From positions 1,860,001-1,924,000 of the forward strand of contig NZ_CP016591.1 of the NCBI RefSeq assembly GCF_001698205.1: a stretch of 64,000 bases of DNA, read 5' to 3'. Position 1 is the first letter of the stretch; each line of letters begins with the position of its first letter. The notes beneath the pieces were generated by a model. The model saw only the letters and a list, made by a program, of their open reading frames with translations, did no database searches and had not been told where the DNA came from. This document shows, one piece after another, positions 27,152-36,196 of the stretch. Origin of the DNA: Tsuneonella dongtanensis. GTDB lineage: Bacteria > Pseudomonadota > Alphaproteobacteria > Sphingomonadales > Sphingomonadaceae. Both the position numbers and the translations under genes were made by a program.

Positions 27152-28236
27152 TCGCACAGGAAGAAGCGTTCGCGCGCATTCGGCTGCTGCGATCGCCCAA
27201 CATCGGCCCGGTCAGCTATCGGCAGTTGCTGGCGCGCTTCGGCAGCGCCCAGGCGGCCATCGAGGCGCTGCCCGATCTGGCGCAGCGTGGAGGACGCGCC
27301 TACGTGGCGGCAGCGCCCGAGCGGATCGCGGAGGAGATCTCGCAGGTCAGGCGGGCAAGCGCGAAGTACCTCTTCCACGACCAGCCGGACTACCCCGCCT
27401 TGCTGGCCGAAGCGGACGGGGCTCCGCCGATCCTGACCTGGCGCGGCGACCTGTCGCTGGCGCAAAAACCCTGTGTCGCTATCGTCGGTGCGCGCAACGC
27501 AAGTGCTGCGGCGGTCAAGCTGGCGCGCGATTTCTCTGCGGCGCTCTCCGCGGCCGGTTTCATCATCGTCTCGGGGCTTGCGCGCGGGATCGATGGCGCC
27601 GCGCACTGGGGCGCGATGCCCGCGACGGTCGGGGTGATCGCGAGCGGGATCGACGTGACATACCCGCCCGAACACGCCGACCTGCAGGAGCGCGTCGCGG
27701 TGGACGGCCTTCTCCTGGCCGAACAGCCGCCGGGCACCGAGCCGCTCGCACGCCATTTTCCCAGCCGCAACCGGATCATCGCGGGGATCGCCGCTGGCAC
27801 GCTCGTCGTAGAGGCGGCACCCAAGTCCGGTTCGCTCATCACCGCGCGCCTGGCGGCTGAGGCGGGGCGCGAGGTTATGGCGATACCCGGCAGCCCGCTC
27901 GAAGGTCGGGCAACGGGGTGCAACCAGCTCATCCGTGATGGAGCCGTGCTGGTTCAGACGCCGGACGACGTGATCGAATTGATGACGGGCTTCGACGGAA
28001 CGCCCCGGTCGACCTTCCGCGAAGCGACGGCCCATTACATTGTCGATCAGGATGAACTCGCTGCAGCCGAGCCGGCCGATGTTGCCGCGCTGCTCACCTC
28101 GGCTCCTGTCGCGGTCGATGAACTGATCCGCCAGTCGGGCGAAAGCGCCGCCGCCGTCCAGATGGCCCTCCTCGAACTGGAAATTTCAGGGCGCCTCGTT
28201 CGGCACGCGGGCGGGCGGGTTTCTCTGACCGCTTGA
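27148..28236 (+). CDS. dprA: DNA-processing protein DprA
   Basis: DprA (362 aa) binds incoming single-stranded DNA and loads RecA during natural transformation; it also acts in recombination in non-competent bacteria. The Rossmann-like core shows VAIVGARNAS, SGLARGIDGAAHWGA, VIASGIDVTYPPEH, FPSRNRIIAG and SGSLITARLAAEAGREV. An N-terminal SAM-like segment and a C-terminal winged-helix (DprA_WH) region flank it. The start is GTG. No other competence gene is in the window. Confidence 0.95.
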   Translation: MIAQEEAFARIRLLRSPNIGPVSYRQLLARFGSAQAAIEALPDLAQRGGRAYVAAAPERIAEEISQVRRASAKYLFHDQPDYPALLAEADGAPPILTWRGDLSLAQKPCVAIVGARNASAAAVKLARDFSAALSAAGFIIVSGLARGIDGAAHWGAMPATVGVIASGIDVTYPPEHADLQERVAVDGLLLAEQPPGTEPLARHFPSRNRIIAGIAAGTLVVEAAPKSGSLITARLAAEAGREVMAIPGSPLEGRATGCNQLIRDGAVLVQTPDDVIELMTGFDGTPRSTFREATAHYIVDQDELAAAEPADVAALLTSAPVAVDELIRQSGESAAAVQMALLELEISGRLVRHAGGRVSLTA

Positions 28237-28262
28237 CGGCCTTGCGGAACCGGCTCCACCCT

Positions 28263-28280
28263 CGCGTACACGTATACGCG
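28263..28280. promoter_or_regulatory. Inverted repeat in the topA leader
   Basis: CGCGTA at 28263-28268 pairs with TACGCG at 28275-28280 around a CACGTA centre; the full 18-mer is palindromic except for two symmetric mismatches. It ends 21 bases before the topA ATG. It may be an operator for topA control or a short leader hairpin. Confidence 0.35.
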
Positions 28281-28301
28281 TAAGGACGACCACTCACTCC
28301 C

Positions 28302-30836
28302 ATGCAGCTTGTCATCGTAGAATCGCCGGCCAAGGCGAAGACCATCGAGAAATACCTGGGCTCGGACTTCAAGGTCCTCGCTTCGTACGGCCACGTGCGC
28401 GACCTGCCGCCCAAGGACGGCAGCGTGCGTCCCGACGAGGATTTCGCGATGGACTGGGAGGTCTACCGCGACAAGCAGGGCCGGGTGAAGGACATCGCCG
28501 ACCTCGCGAAGAAGGCGGACCGCCTGATCCTCGCCACCGACCCCGATCGCGAGGGCGAAGCGATCAGCTGGCACGTGCGCGACCTGCTCGCGAAGAAGAA
28601 GGCGCTGCCCGAAAACGTCCAACGGGTGACCTTCAACGCGATCACCAAGAACGCGGTGACGGAGGCGATGCAGAAGCCTCGGGACCTCGACCAGGACCTG
28701 ATCGACGCCTACCTCGCGCGCCGTGCGCTCGATTATCTGTACGGCTTCACGCTGTCGCCAGTGCTTTGGCGTCGCTTGCCTGGGGCGAAAAGCGCGGGCC
28801 GGGTGCAGTCGGTGGCGCTGCGCCTGATCGTCGAGCGTGAGCGTGAGATCGAGGCCTTCGTCGCGCAGGAATACTGGTCGGTCGTCGCGCATATGCAGCA
28901 CGACGGGACCGCGTTCGACGCGCGGCTGGTGGTCTACGATGGCAAGAAGCTGGAACGTCTCAGCATCGGCGACCAAGGCACTGCCGAAGCCGCGAAAAAG
29001 GCTGTCGAGGACGCGCGGTTCACGGTCGAAGATGTCGAGACCAAGCCGCTCAAGCGCAACCCGGCGCCGCCGTTCACGACATCAACCCTGCAGCAGGAAG
29101 CTGCGCGCAAGCTCGGTTATTCGGCGAGCCACACCATGCGGCTGGCGCAGACGCTCTACGAACAGGGCGCGATCACCTACATGCGGACCGACGGGGTTCA
29201 GATGGACGGCAGCGCGATCAGTGCCTGCCGCAAGGCGATCAGCGACCGGTTCAGCGGGCATTACCTTCCCGAAAAGCCGCGCATGTATCAGACAAAGGCC
29301 AAGAATGCGCAGGAAGCGCACGAGGCGATCCGGCCGACCGACTTCGGGCGCGAGCGGGCGGGGCAGGGCGACGAAGCACGTCTCTACGACCTCATCTTCA
29401 AGCGCGCGATGGCGAGCCAGATGGCCGCCGCGAGCCTCGAGCGCACCACGGTCACCTTGCGCGATCCGACTGGGCGGCACGAGCTGCGTGCGACCGGACA
29501 AGTCGTGAAGTTTCCGGGGTTTCTCGCCGTCTACGAAGAGAGCTTCGACCAGAAGGGCGAGGACGACGACGAAGGTTTGCTGCCGCTGATGCGCAAGGGC
29601 GACAGCCCGGCGAAGACCGGCGTCGACGCGACCCAGCACTTCACCCAGCCGCCGCCGCGCTTTTCCGAGGCATCGCTGGTGAAGCGGCTCGAGGAACTGG
29701 GTATCGGCCGGCCTTCGACTTACGCCTCCACCATCCAGACCCTGCGCGACCGCGAGTACGTGCGGATGGAGAAAAACCGTTTCTTCGCAGAGGAATCGGG
29801 GCGCTTGTTGACGGCGTTCCTCGAGCGATTCTTCGAGCGCTACGTGGCCTATGACTTCACTGCAGGGATGGAAGACGAGCTCGATATCGTTTCCGACGGC
29901 AAGGAGGACTGGAAGAAGCTGCTCCGCCAGTTCTGGCTCGACTTCAAGCCGAAGACCGAGGACGTGATGGAGCGCAAGCCCTCGGAAGTGACCGAGGCGC
30001 TCGACGAATATCTGGGCGACTACCTGTTCCCGCCGCGCGCCGACGGCCACGACCCGCGCGAATGCCAGACGTGCCTTGCCGAAGGGCGCTCGGGCGGGCG
30101 GCTGAGCCTGCGCGGCGGCAAGTTCGGCGCGTTCATTGCCTGCTCGAATTATCCCGAGTGCAAGTACACCCGCCAGTTCGCCAGTCCGGGCGGCGGTGCG
30201 GACAGCGGCGAGGACGGCTCGATGGGCAAGGACCCGGAGAGCGGCCTCGAGGTGGTTCGCAAGGCGGGTCGCTTCGGTCCCTACGTCCAGCTCGGCGAGG
30301 GCAAGGACGCCAAGCGTGCGAGCATTCCGAAAGACCTCGACGATTTCGATCTCGAATGGGCGTTGAAGCTGCTGTCGCTCCCGCGCATCGTCGGCGAGCA
30401 TCCCGAGACCGGCAGGGAGATCGAGGCGAACATCGGCCGTTACGGCCCGTACCTCCGCCACGACGGCAAGTACGGCAAGCTGACCAGCACCCGTGAGGTG
30501 TTCGAAGTCGGCATGAACCGCGCGGTCGACATTCTCGCCCAGGCCGCCAATCGCGGCGCGGGCGGCGGTCGGGCGAAGGCCGAGCCGATCAAGACGCTCG
30601 GTGCGCATCCCACCAGCGGCGGGGAAATGAAGGTGATGCCTGGTCGGTACGGGCCCTACGTGACCGACGGGACGACCAACGCGACCTTGCCGAAAGACGT
30701 GAAGCCCGAGGACGTGACCGAAGCGCAGGCGATCGAACTGATCGACGCGCGGGCGGCAAAGGGGCCGGCAAAGAAGAAGGGCCGGAAGGCTCCTGCGAAG
30801 AAGAAGGCGGCGCCGAAAAAGGCGAAGGCTTCCTAG
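28302..30836 (+). CDS. topA: DNA topoisomerase I
   Basis: TopA (844 aa) relaxes negative supercoils by a type IA strand-passage mechanism. The TOPRIM domain opens LVIVESPAKAKTIEKYLG and holds the acidic ATDPDREGEA (Asp80, Asp82, Glu84). The active-site tyrosine is in ITYMRTDG (Tyr293). C-terminal zinc-finger modules follow (CQTC...CSNYPEC at about 588-618), then further topo-C repeats with RFGPYVQLGEG and RYGPYLRHDGKYG. A Lys/Ala-rich tail closes the protein. The stop shares CTAG (30833-30836) with the convergent next gene. Confidence 0.97.
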   Translation: MQLVIVESPAKAKTIEKYLGSDFKVLASYGHVRDLPPKDGSVRPDEDFAMDWEVYRDKQGRVKDIADLAKKADRLILATDPDREGEAISWHVRDLLAKKKALPENVQRVTFNAITKNAVTEAMQKPRDLDQDLIDAYLARRALDYLYGFTLSPVLWRRLPGAKSAGRVQSVALRLIVEREREIEAFVAQEYWSVVAHMQHDGTAFDARLVVYDGKKLERLSIGDQGTAEAAKKAVEDARFTVEDVETKPLKRNPAPPFTTSTLQQEAARKLGYSASHTMRLAQTLYEQGAITYMRTDGVQMDGSAISACRKAISDRFSGHYLPEKPRMYQTKAKNAQEAHEAIRPTDFGRERAGQGDEARLYDLIFKRAMASQMAAASLERTTVTLRDPTGRHELRATGQVVKFPGFLAVYEESFDQKGEDDDEGLLPLMRKGDSPAKTGVDATQHFTQPPPRFSEASLVKRLEELGIGRPSTYASTIQTLRDREYVRMEKNRFFAEESGRLLTAFLERFFERYVAYDFTAGMEDELDIVSDGKEDWKKLLRQFWLDFKPKTEDVMERKPSEVTEALDEYLGDYLFPPRADGHDPRECQTCLAEGRSGGRLSLRGGKFGAFIACSNYPECKYTRQFASPGGGADSGEDGSMGKDPESGLEVVRKAGRFGPYVQLGEGKDAKRASIPKDLDDFDLEWALKLLSLPRIVGEHPETGREIEANIGRYGPYLRHDGKYGKLTSTREVFEVGMNRAVDILAQAANRGAGGGRAKAEPIKTLGAHPTSGGEMKVMPGRYGPYVTDGTTNATLPKDVKPEDVTEAQAIELIDARAAKGPAKKKGRKAPAKKKAAPKKAKAS

Positions 30837-32086
30837 AGCCGCAGGTATCCAGCCGCCAGGCTGGCGGCGAGCGCGATCATGCTCGCCCCGAGCGCGAGCG
30901 CCGCGGGCCGCGCGGCGCCGCGTCCATATGCGAGGGCGACGCCCAGTTTGACGAGCATGTTCGCGAGGATGGTCCCCCCGATCGCCAGTGCGGCGAGTGC
31001 GGGCGCGATCGTGCCCGGCTCCAGACCGCCCGCGGTGACGATCGCCGCGTCGACGTCCATCGTGCCCATCGTCAGTAGCAGAATCGCGATCCCTTCTTCG
31101 CCGAACGTGCCTTCGGCCCAGCGCGCTGCCACCGCGGCCACTGCGACGAAGGCGACGAAAGCAAACGCCGGGAGGAGTGCGATCGGGTTGCCCGGCGGGG
31201 CAGGGCCGGTGCTCGCCTCCGCCTTGCGGTAGAGCACGTAGCTGGCAATCGCGGCCACGATCAGCGCGGGCGCGACGATGAGCAGGAACGGCATCAGCAG
31301 GCTGCCGGCGAGGATGGCGACCAGCACGATCACCCGCAGGTACATGACTGCGGTTGCCAGCGCGATGCCCGCATTCTCGGCGCTACCTCCAGCGCCCGAT
31401 CCAAGCCGCTGGGAAAACGACTGGGTCACCGCCGTAGAGCTGTACGCGCCTCCGATGATCGCGGTCGCGATAGTCCCGCGCCGTGCGCCGAACAGGCGAT
31501 TGGCGAGGTACCCGGCCAATGAGAAACCGGTGACCACGATCACGACCAGCCAAAGCGCATGCGGATCCCACGCATCGTAGGGGCCGTAACGACCGTCGGG
31601 AAGGAACGGATAGATTGCTCCCGCGATCACCGCGTAGCGGGCGAACGCCTTGATATCGGCCTCGTCGAGCAACCCGATCCAGCGGTGAACTTCGGTCCGC
31701 AGCGCCAGGACGAGGGTGACGACCGCAGCCGCGGCGACCGCCAGGGCCGGGTTGCTGCTTCCCGCGACGAAACCGAGGCCGAGCGTCACCATCGCCGCGA
31801 CAGCCGAGGTGGCATCGGGCTTCCCGCCGGCCCCAACGCCCTTCCAGTAACCGGCTGCGACGATCGCCGTGCAGCCCGTGGCGATCAATCCCGAGACGAG
31901 CGTGTAACCCTGTGCGGCGAGCAATCCCGAAAGACCCGCGACCAGTCCGAGAAGGGTGAACGTCCGGACCCCGGCGACGCGTTCGCCCGGCCGTTCGTTG
32001 CGAAGCTTCCACCCGCGCTCGATCCCGATGAGGAGCCCGGCGCACAGCGCGGCTCCCAGGGCGAGGAACGGATCAGCTGGTTCCAT
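30833..32086 (-). CDS. MgtC/SapB-DUF4010 family multi-pass membrane protein
   Basis: The 417-aa protein is almost entirely hydrophobic helices, about a dozen. The N-terminal segment GLLIGIERGWKLRNERPGE (about 18-36) followed by AGVRTFTLLG matches the MgtC/SapB domain, and the rest matches DUF4010. Function of this combined family is not established; MgtC itself modulates ATP synthase and Mg2+ homeostasis in enterics. I start at 32086, just after era; an upstream ATG would run into the era coding region. It is probably the last gene of the lepB-rnc-era transcript. Confidence 0.8.
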   Translation of the reverse strand: MEPADPFLALGAALCAGLLIGIERGWKLRNERPGERVAGVRTFTLLGLVAGLSGLLAAQGYTLVSGLIATGCTAIVAAGYWKGVGAGGKPDATSAVAAMVTLGLGFVAGSSNPALAVAAAAVVTLVLALRTEVHRWIGLLDEADIKAFARYAVIAGAIYPFLPDGRYGPYDAWDPHALWLVVIVVTGFSLAGYLANRLFGARRGTIATAIIGGAYSSTAVTQSFSQRLGSGAGGSAENAGIALATAVMYLRVIVLVAILAGSLLMPFLLIVAPALIVAAIASYVLYRKAEASTGPAPPGNPIALLPAFAFVAFVAVAAVAARWAEGTFGEEGIAILLLTMGTMDVDAAIVTAGGLEPGTIAPALAALAIGGTILANMLVKLGVALAYGRGAARPAALALGASMIALAASLAAGYLRL

Positions 32087-32099
32087 CAGCCCCGCGTGC

Positions 32100-33005
32100 C
32101 TAGCGCACCCAATCCAGCCCGATTTCCTCAAAGATTTCGCGGCTTTCGGCCCAGTTTTCCTCGACCTTCACGTGAAGGAACAGGTGAACCTTCTGGCCGA
32201 GAACCTCGGATAGCTCCGCGCGCGCTGCCTCGCCGATCGCCTTGATGCGGCTGCCGCCCTTGCCGAGCACGATCGCCCGCTGGTTGTCGCGGCCGACAAC
32301 GATCTGCTGGTGAATCTCGACGCTGCCGTCCTTGCGTTCGATGTACTGCTCGGGCCGGACCGCGCTGTCGTAGGGCAGTTCCTCGTGCAGCTGTTTGTAA
32401 AGCTGCTCGCGGGTTATCTCTGCCGCCATCAGGCGTTCGCTGGCATCGCTGACCTGATCCTCCGGATAGATCCATTCGCCTTCGGGCATCATCGCGGCGA
32501 GCGCGACCTTCATCTCGGCCACGCCGTCTCCGGTCTGCGCCGACACAAAGAACACCTCGGCGAAGTCGACCTTGCCGGTCAGCTCCTGCGCGAGGACCAG
32601 CAACGGCTCCTTCTTAGCCACGTCGACCTTGTTGAGGACGAGTATCTTGCGCTCCGGCCGTCTTCCCAGCGCTTCCACCAGCGGCTCGAGCTCGTGCCGT
32701 CGCTGCTTGACCGGGTCGACCACCAGCAGGATCGCATCGGCGGCGTGCGCTCCCTCCCACGCCGCGCTGACCATCGCCCGGTCCAGTCGGCGCCTGGGTG
32801 CGAAGATGCCCGGCGTATCCACCAGGACCATCTGCGTCTTGTCCTCCAGAGCGATCCCCATCAGCCGTGCCCGGGTGGTCTGCGCCTTGGCGCTGACGAT
32901 GGCGACCTTCTGGCCGACGAGCGCATTGACCAAGGTGGACTTGCCCGCGTTGGGCGCTCCAATCACCGCGACGAAGCCGCATCGCGTGGATGTCTCGGCG
33001 GTCAT
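32100..33005 (-). CDS. era: GTPase Era
   Basis: Era (301 aa) is a GTPase that binds the 3' end of 16S rRNA and helps 30S maturation. G1 is GAPNAGKST (residues 16-24), G2 lies in AKAQTTRARLMG, G3 is DTPG and G4 is NKVD. The C-terminal KH domain contains VVGRDNQRAIVLGKGGSRIK. The start overlaps the rnc stop (ATGA at 33002-33005). Era and RNase III are both ribosome-maturation factors and are often adjacent. Confidence 0.97.
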   Translation of the reverse strand: MTAETSTRCGFVAVIGAPNAGKSTLVNALVGQKVAIVSAKAQTTRARLMGIALEDKTQMVLVDTPGIFAPRRRLDRAMVSAAWEGAHAADAILLVVDPVKQRRHELEPLVEALGRRPERKILVLNKVDVAKKEPLLVLAQELTGKVDFAEVFFVSAQTGDGVAEMKVALAAMMPEGEWIYPEDQVSDASERLMAAEITREQLYKQLHEELPYDSAVRPEQYIERKDGSVEIHQQIVVGRDNQRAIVLGKGGSRIKAIGEAARAELSEVLGQKVHLFLHVKVEENWAESREIFEEIGLDWVR

Positions 33006-33673
33006 CCGAATTTCTCCATGAAAGCCTTGGCGGCGGCGGTTTCCGCCTGCTGCTTGCTGTTGCCGGTCGCTTCCACCTCGCCGACGTTGAGGACGCTCAC
33101 GCGAACGGTAAAGCTGGCGCTGTGATCGGGGCCCGAGCGGTCCTTGAGCTCGTAGACCGGCGGCTTGCGCCGATTGCCCGCAGCCCATTCCTGGAGTGCT
33201 GACTTGGGGTGCTTGGAGCGCCCGCGACGCCCATCGAACGCCTCGCGCCACAACACGCGGATAAGATCCCGCGTGGGGTCGAAACCGGCATCGAGGAAAT
33301 TCGCGCCCAGCAGGGCCTCCATCACGTCGCCCAGCACGTTGTCGCTGTCATGCGCGCCGTCGTCGCGCGCCTGCTTGCCCAGGCGCATGTGCTCGGGCAC
33401 CCCGATGTCGCGGGCGCAGCAAGCGCACGTGTCGCGGCTGACCAGAGCGTTGAGGCGCTGCGCCAACTGGCCTTCGGCGGAGTCGTCGGTCTGGTAGAGC
33501 CATTCGGACACCGACAGCGCGAGCACGCGGTCGCCGAGCCATTCGAGCCGTTCGTAGTTGGCGGCATCGCCCGTGCTGCCATGGGTCAGCGCGGCACGCC
33601 ACATCGTCTCGTCGCGCACGGTGAATCCGGTGTCCGCGAGCCATTTACGGGTTTCGGTTGCGAGGATGCTCAT
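33002..33673 (-). CDS. rnc: Ribonuclease III
   Basis: RNase III (223 aa) cuts double-stranded RNA in rRNA precursors and antisense pairs. The signature ERLEWLGDRVLALSVSEWLY lies near residues 38-57, with the second acidic cluster in DVMEALLGANFLDAG. The C-terminal dsRBD ends in AAAKAFMEKFG. I choose the ATG at 33673, which overlaps the lepB stop (ATGA) and gives MSILATETRKWLADTGF; a longer upstream frame lies inside lepB. Confidence 0.96.
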   Translation of the reverse strand: MSILATETRKWLADTGFTVRDETMWRAALTHGSTGDAANYERLEWLGDRVLALSVSEWLYQTDDSAEGQLAQRLNALVSRDTCACCARDIGVPEHMRLGKQARDDGAHDSDNVLGDVMEALLGANFLDAGFDPTRDLIRVLWREAFDGRRGRSKHPKSALQEWAAGNRRKPPVYELKDRSGPDHSASFTVRVSVLNVGEVEATGNSKQQAETAAAKAFMEKFG

Positions 33674-34485
33674 ATGCCGTCCCCGATGCGATCCCATCGA
33701 GCTGCCGAGAACCAGGTCCACGGCTTGATCCAGTCCGCCGAGCCGTCGGTCGACCAAACCATCACGCTCGCCCGCGCGACCATCAGCTCGGTGGGGATCA
33801 TGCCCACCCCGCCACCCGGACTGGCAGGAAACCGGCTGTCCTGCGAATTGTCGCGATTGTCGCCCATGGCGAATACGCTGCCCTCGGGCACGATTACCGG
33901 TCCGAAATCGTCCTGCGGCGTGCGCCCGAAGTCGAGCGTGTCATAGGTGACGCCCGACGGCAGCGTTTCCCGGTACTGGGCATAGGTGCAGGTTGCGGGG
34001 CTGCCGATGCCACCCCAGGCGCAGGCGGTGTTGGGCGATTGCGGGATGACGAAGTCGGCCACGCGCTCGCGCTTCACGGGAACCCCGTTGAGGATGATCT
34101 GCCCGCCCTTCATCGCCACGCTGTCTCCGGGCAGGCCGATCACGCGCTTGATGTAGTCGACCTTATCGACCGGGTGCTTGAATACGACCACGTCGCCCCG
34201 CTCGGGCAGGGAGGCGAAGACCTGGCCGGGGATCAGGGGCAGGTTGAACGGCAACGACCAGCGCGAATAGCCATAGGGCCATTTCGCCGCGACGAAGTAG
34301 TCGCCATTCCAAAGACGCGGGAGCATCGATTCGCTGGGGATCGTGTAGAACGAGAAGAAGAAGCTGCGGAACACGAACACCGCGACCGCGAGCTTGAGGA
34401 CGAACGCGCCAAAGCTTCCCCAGCTTTCCTTCTCGGGTTCGCCGGGCGTCCTGACGACCTCGACACTGGCCGTCATCGGACGCAT
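33670..34485 (-). CDS. lepB: Signal peptidase I
   Basis: LepB (271 aa) removes signal peptides at the periplasmic face of the inner membrane. One N-terminal membrane helix (about 26-47) precedes the catalytic Ser in IPSESMLP (Ser53) and the general-base Lys in DYIKRVIGLPGD (Lys113). The box-E motif GDNRDNSQDSR is near residue 222. It leads the lepB-rnc-era operon with overlapping stops and starts. A tandem TGTCACAC repeat sits directly upstream. A second ATG three codons in is possible. Confidence 0.96.
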   Translation of the reverse strand: MRPMTASVEVVRTPGEPEKESWGSFGAFVLKLAVAVFVFRSFFFSFYTIPSESMLPRLWNGDYFVAAKWPYGYSRWSLPFNLPLIPGQVFASLPERGDVVVFKHPVDKVDYIKRVIGLPGDSVAMKGGQIILNGVPVKRERVADFVIPQSPNTACAWGGIGSPATCTYAQYRETLPSGVTYDTLDFGRTPQDDFGPVIVPEGSVFAMGDNRDNSQDSRFPASPGGGVGMIPTELMVARASVMVWSTDGSADWIKPWTWFSAARWDRIGDGI

Positions 34486-34498
34486 CCTTCGACGGGCG

Positions 34499-34515
34499 TG
34501 TCACACCTGTCACAC
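34499..34515. repeat. Tandem TGTCACAC repeat upstream of lepB
   Basis: TGTCACAC occurs at 34499-34506 and again at 34508-34515, a nine-base period. It starts 14 bases upstream of the lepB ATG (minus strand). It could be an operator or the edge of a promoter, or chance. Confidence 0.35.
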
Positions 34516-34651
34516 AGTCCTGAAGTAAAAGTGCCTTCCGCGGAGAATACGACTTCATGCAGCGCAGACGGTGGCCGGGAAAGCGGGGTGCGGCTATCGA
34601 TCATCTGCGCTCCACTAGGCGCGAGTGTGGCGGGTAGGAAAGGAATTTAAT

Positions 34652-36196
34652 GTGAACGTTGCGGTCCGGAAAGCATGGGATGCGATCGAGGCTTTGCAGC
34701 AGCCCACGCTCGGCCAACTGTTCACGGCTGATCCCGATCGCCTCGGCAAGCTTTCGGCCCGGCTGGACTGGCCGGGAAGCGAGGACATGGGCGGCGCCAT
34801 CTTCGACTGGTCTAAGACCCATCTCGACGACGATGTGCTGGCTGCGTTCGAGGCGCTTGCCGACGCGAGCGACTTTGCCGGCCGGCGCGCCGCGCTGCTG
34901 TCCGGCGCGGCGATCAACGTGACCGAGGGGCGCGCGGCCGAGCATACCGCGCAGCGCGGGATCGGCGCGGAAGCGTCGGTCGAGGAAGCGGCGGAGTTTC
35001 ATCACCGCATGCACCTGCTGGTCGATGCCATTCACCGGGGGGCGCTGGGCGAAATCCGCCACCTGATCCATATCGGCATCGGCGGCTCTGCGTTGGGCCC
35101 CAAGCTGGCGATCGACGCCCTGGCGAGGGACGGCGCGCTGGTCGAAGTCCATGTCGTCTCGAACATCGACGGGCTCGCGCTGGAAGAGGCCTTTGCCGCC
35201 GCCGATCCCGCGACGACGATGGTCGCCGTCGCCAGCAAGACCTTCACGACGATTGAGACGATGACCAACGCGGCCAGCGCACTCGACTGGCTCAAGGAGA
35301 ACGGCGTTGTCGATCCCTACGGCCGCGTGGTCGCCCTGACGGCAGCACCCGACAAGGCGGTCGAATGGGGCGTCGACGAAACCCGCGTGCTGCCGTTCTC
35401 CGAAAGCGTCGGCGGACGGTATTCGCTGTGGTCGTCGATCGGCTTCCCGATCGCTCTCGGCGTGGGGTGGGAGGCGTTCGACGCCATGCTCGCCGGCGCC
35501 CACGCGGTCGACGTGCACTTTCGCGATACCGACGGGCGCGCCAACCTGCCGCTGCGCGCGGCCTTTGCCGATCAGCTCTACACCCGCGTGCGCGGGTGCC
35601 AGACGCGCGCGGTGTTCGCCTATGACGAGCGGCTGAAGCTGTTTCCCGACTACCTCCAGCAGCTCGAGATGGAATCGAACGGAAAGCGCGTGACCTTCGA
35701 CGGAGAGCCGGTCGAGGGCGCGACTGCCCCGATCACCTGGGGCGGGGTGGGGACCGATGGGCAGCACGCGGTGTTCCAGCTGCTTCACCAGGGCACCGTG
35801 GAGGTGCCGGTGGACTTCATCGCCAGCGTTGCTCCGGGCGACGCGCTCGATCCGGCGCACCATGCGATCCTCCTTACCAACTGCTTTGCGCAAGGCGCGG
35901 CGCTGATGGCCGGCGGCAACATGAGCGCCGACGGCAAGGACCCGGCGCGAGCTTTCCCCGGCGACCGGCCCAGCGCGACGATCCTGTGCGACGATATCGA
36001 CGCCGCCACATTGGGCGCGCTCATCGCGTTCCACGAGCACCGCACGTTCGCGAATGCGGTCCTCCTCGGCATCAACCCCTTCGACCAGTTCGGGGTCGAG
36101 CTCGGCAAGAAGATGGCCAAGGACATTGAGGCGGGCGGGGGCGATTTCGACCCGAGCACGCGGGCGCTGCTCGAGGCGGCGGGGCTTTCGGCATGA
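34652..36196 (+). CDS. pgi: Glucose-6-phosphate isomerase
   Basis: Pgi (514 aa) interconverts glucose 6-phosphate and fructose 6-phosphate. Conserved blocks are HIGIGGSALGPKL, SKTFTTIETMTNA, GGRYSLWSSIG, the active-site region LLHQGTVEVPVDF and the C-terminal NPFDQFGVELGKK. No ATG fits; GTG at 34652 follows AGGAAAGGAA at good spacing and gives MNVAVRKAWDAIEAL. An earlier GTG at 34625 has no clear ribosome site. It is coupled to the following SGNH gene by an ATGA overlap. Confidence 0.95.
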   Translation: MNVAVRKAWDAIEALQQPTLGQLFTADPDRLGKLSARLDWPGSEDMGGAIFDWSKTHLDDDVLAAFEALADASDFAGRRAALLSGAAINVTEGRAAEHTAQRGIGAEASVEEAAEFHHRMHLLVDAIHRGALGEIRHLIHIGIGGSALGPKLAIDALARDGALVEVHVVSNIDGLALEEAFAAADPATTMVAVASKTFTTIETMTNAASALDWLKENGVVDPYGRVVALTAAPDKAVEWGVDETRVLPFSESVGGRYSLWSSIGFPIALGVGWEAFDAMLAGAHAVDVHFRDTDGRANLPLRAAFADQLYTRVRGCQTRAVFAYDERLKLFPDYLQQLEMESNGKRVTFDGEPVEGATAPITWGGVGTDGQHAVFQLLHQGTVEVPVDFIASVAPGDALDPAHHAILLTNCFAQGAALMAGGNMSADGKDPARAFPGDRPSATILCDDIDAATLGALIAFHEHRTFANAVLLGINPFDQFGVELGKKMAKDIEAGGGDFDPSTRALLEAAGLSA

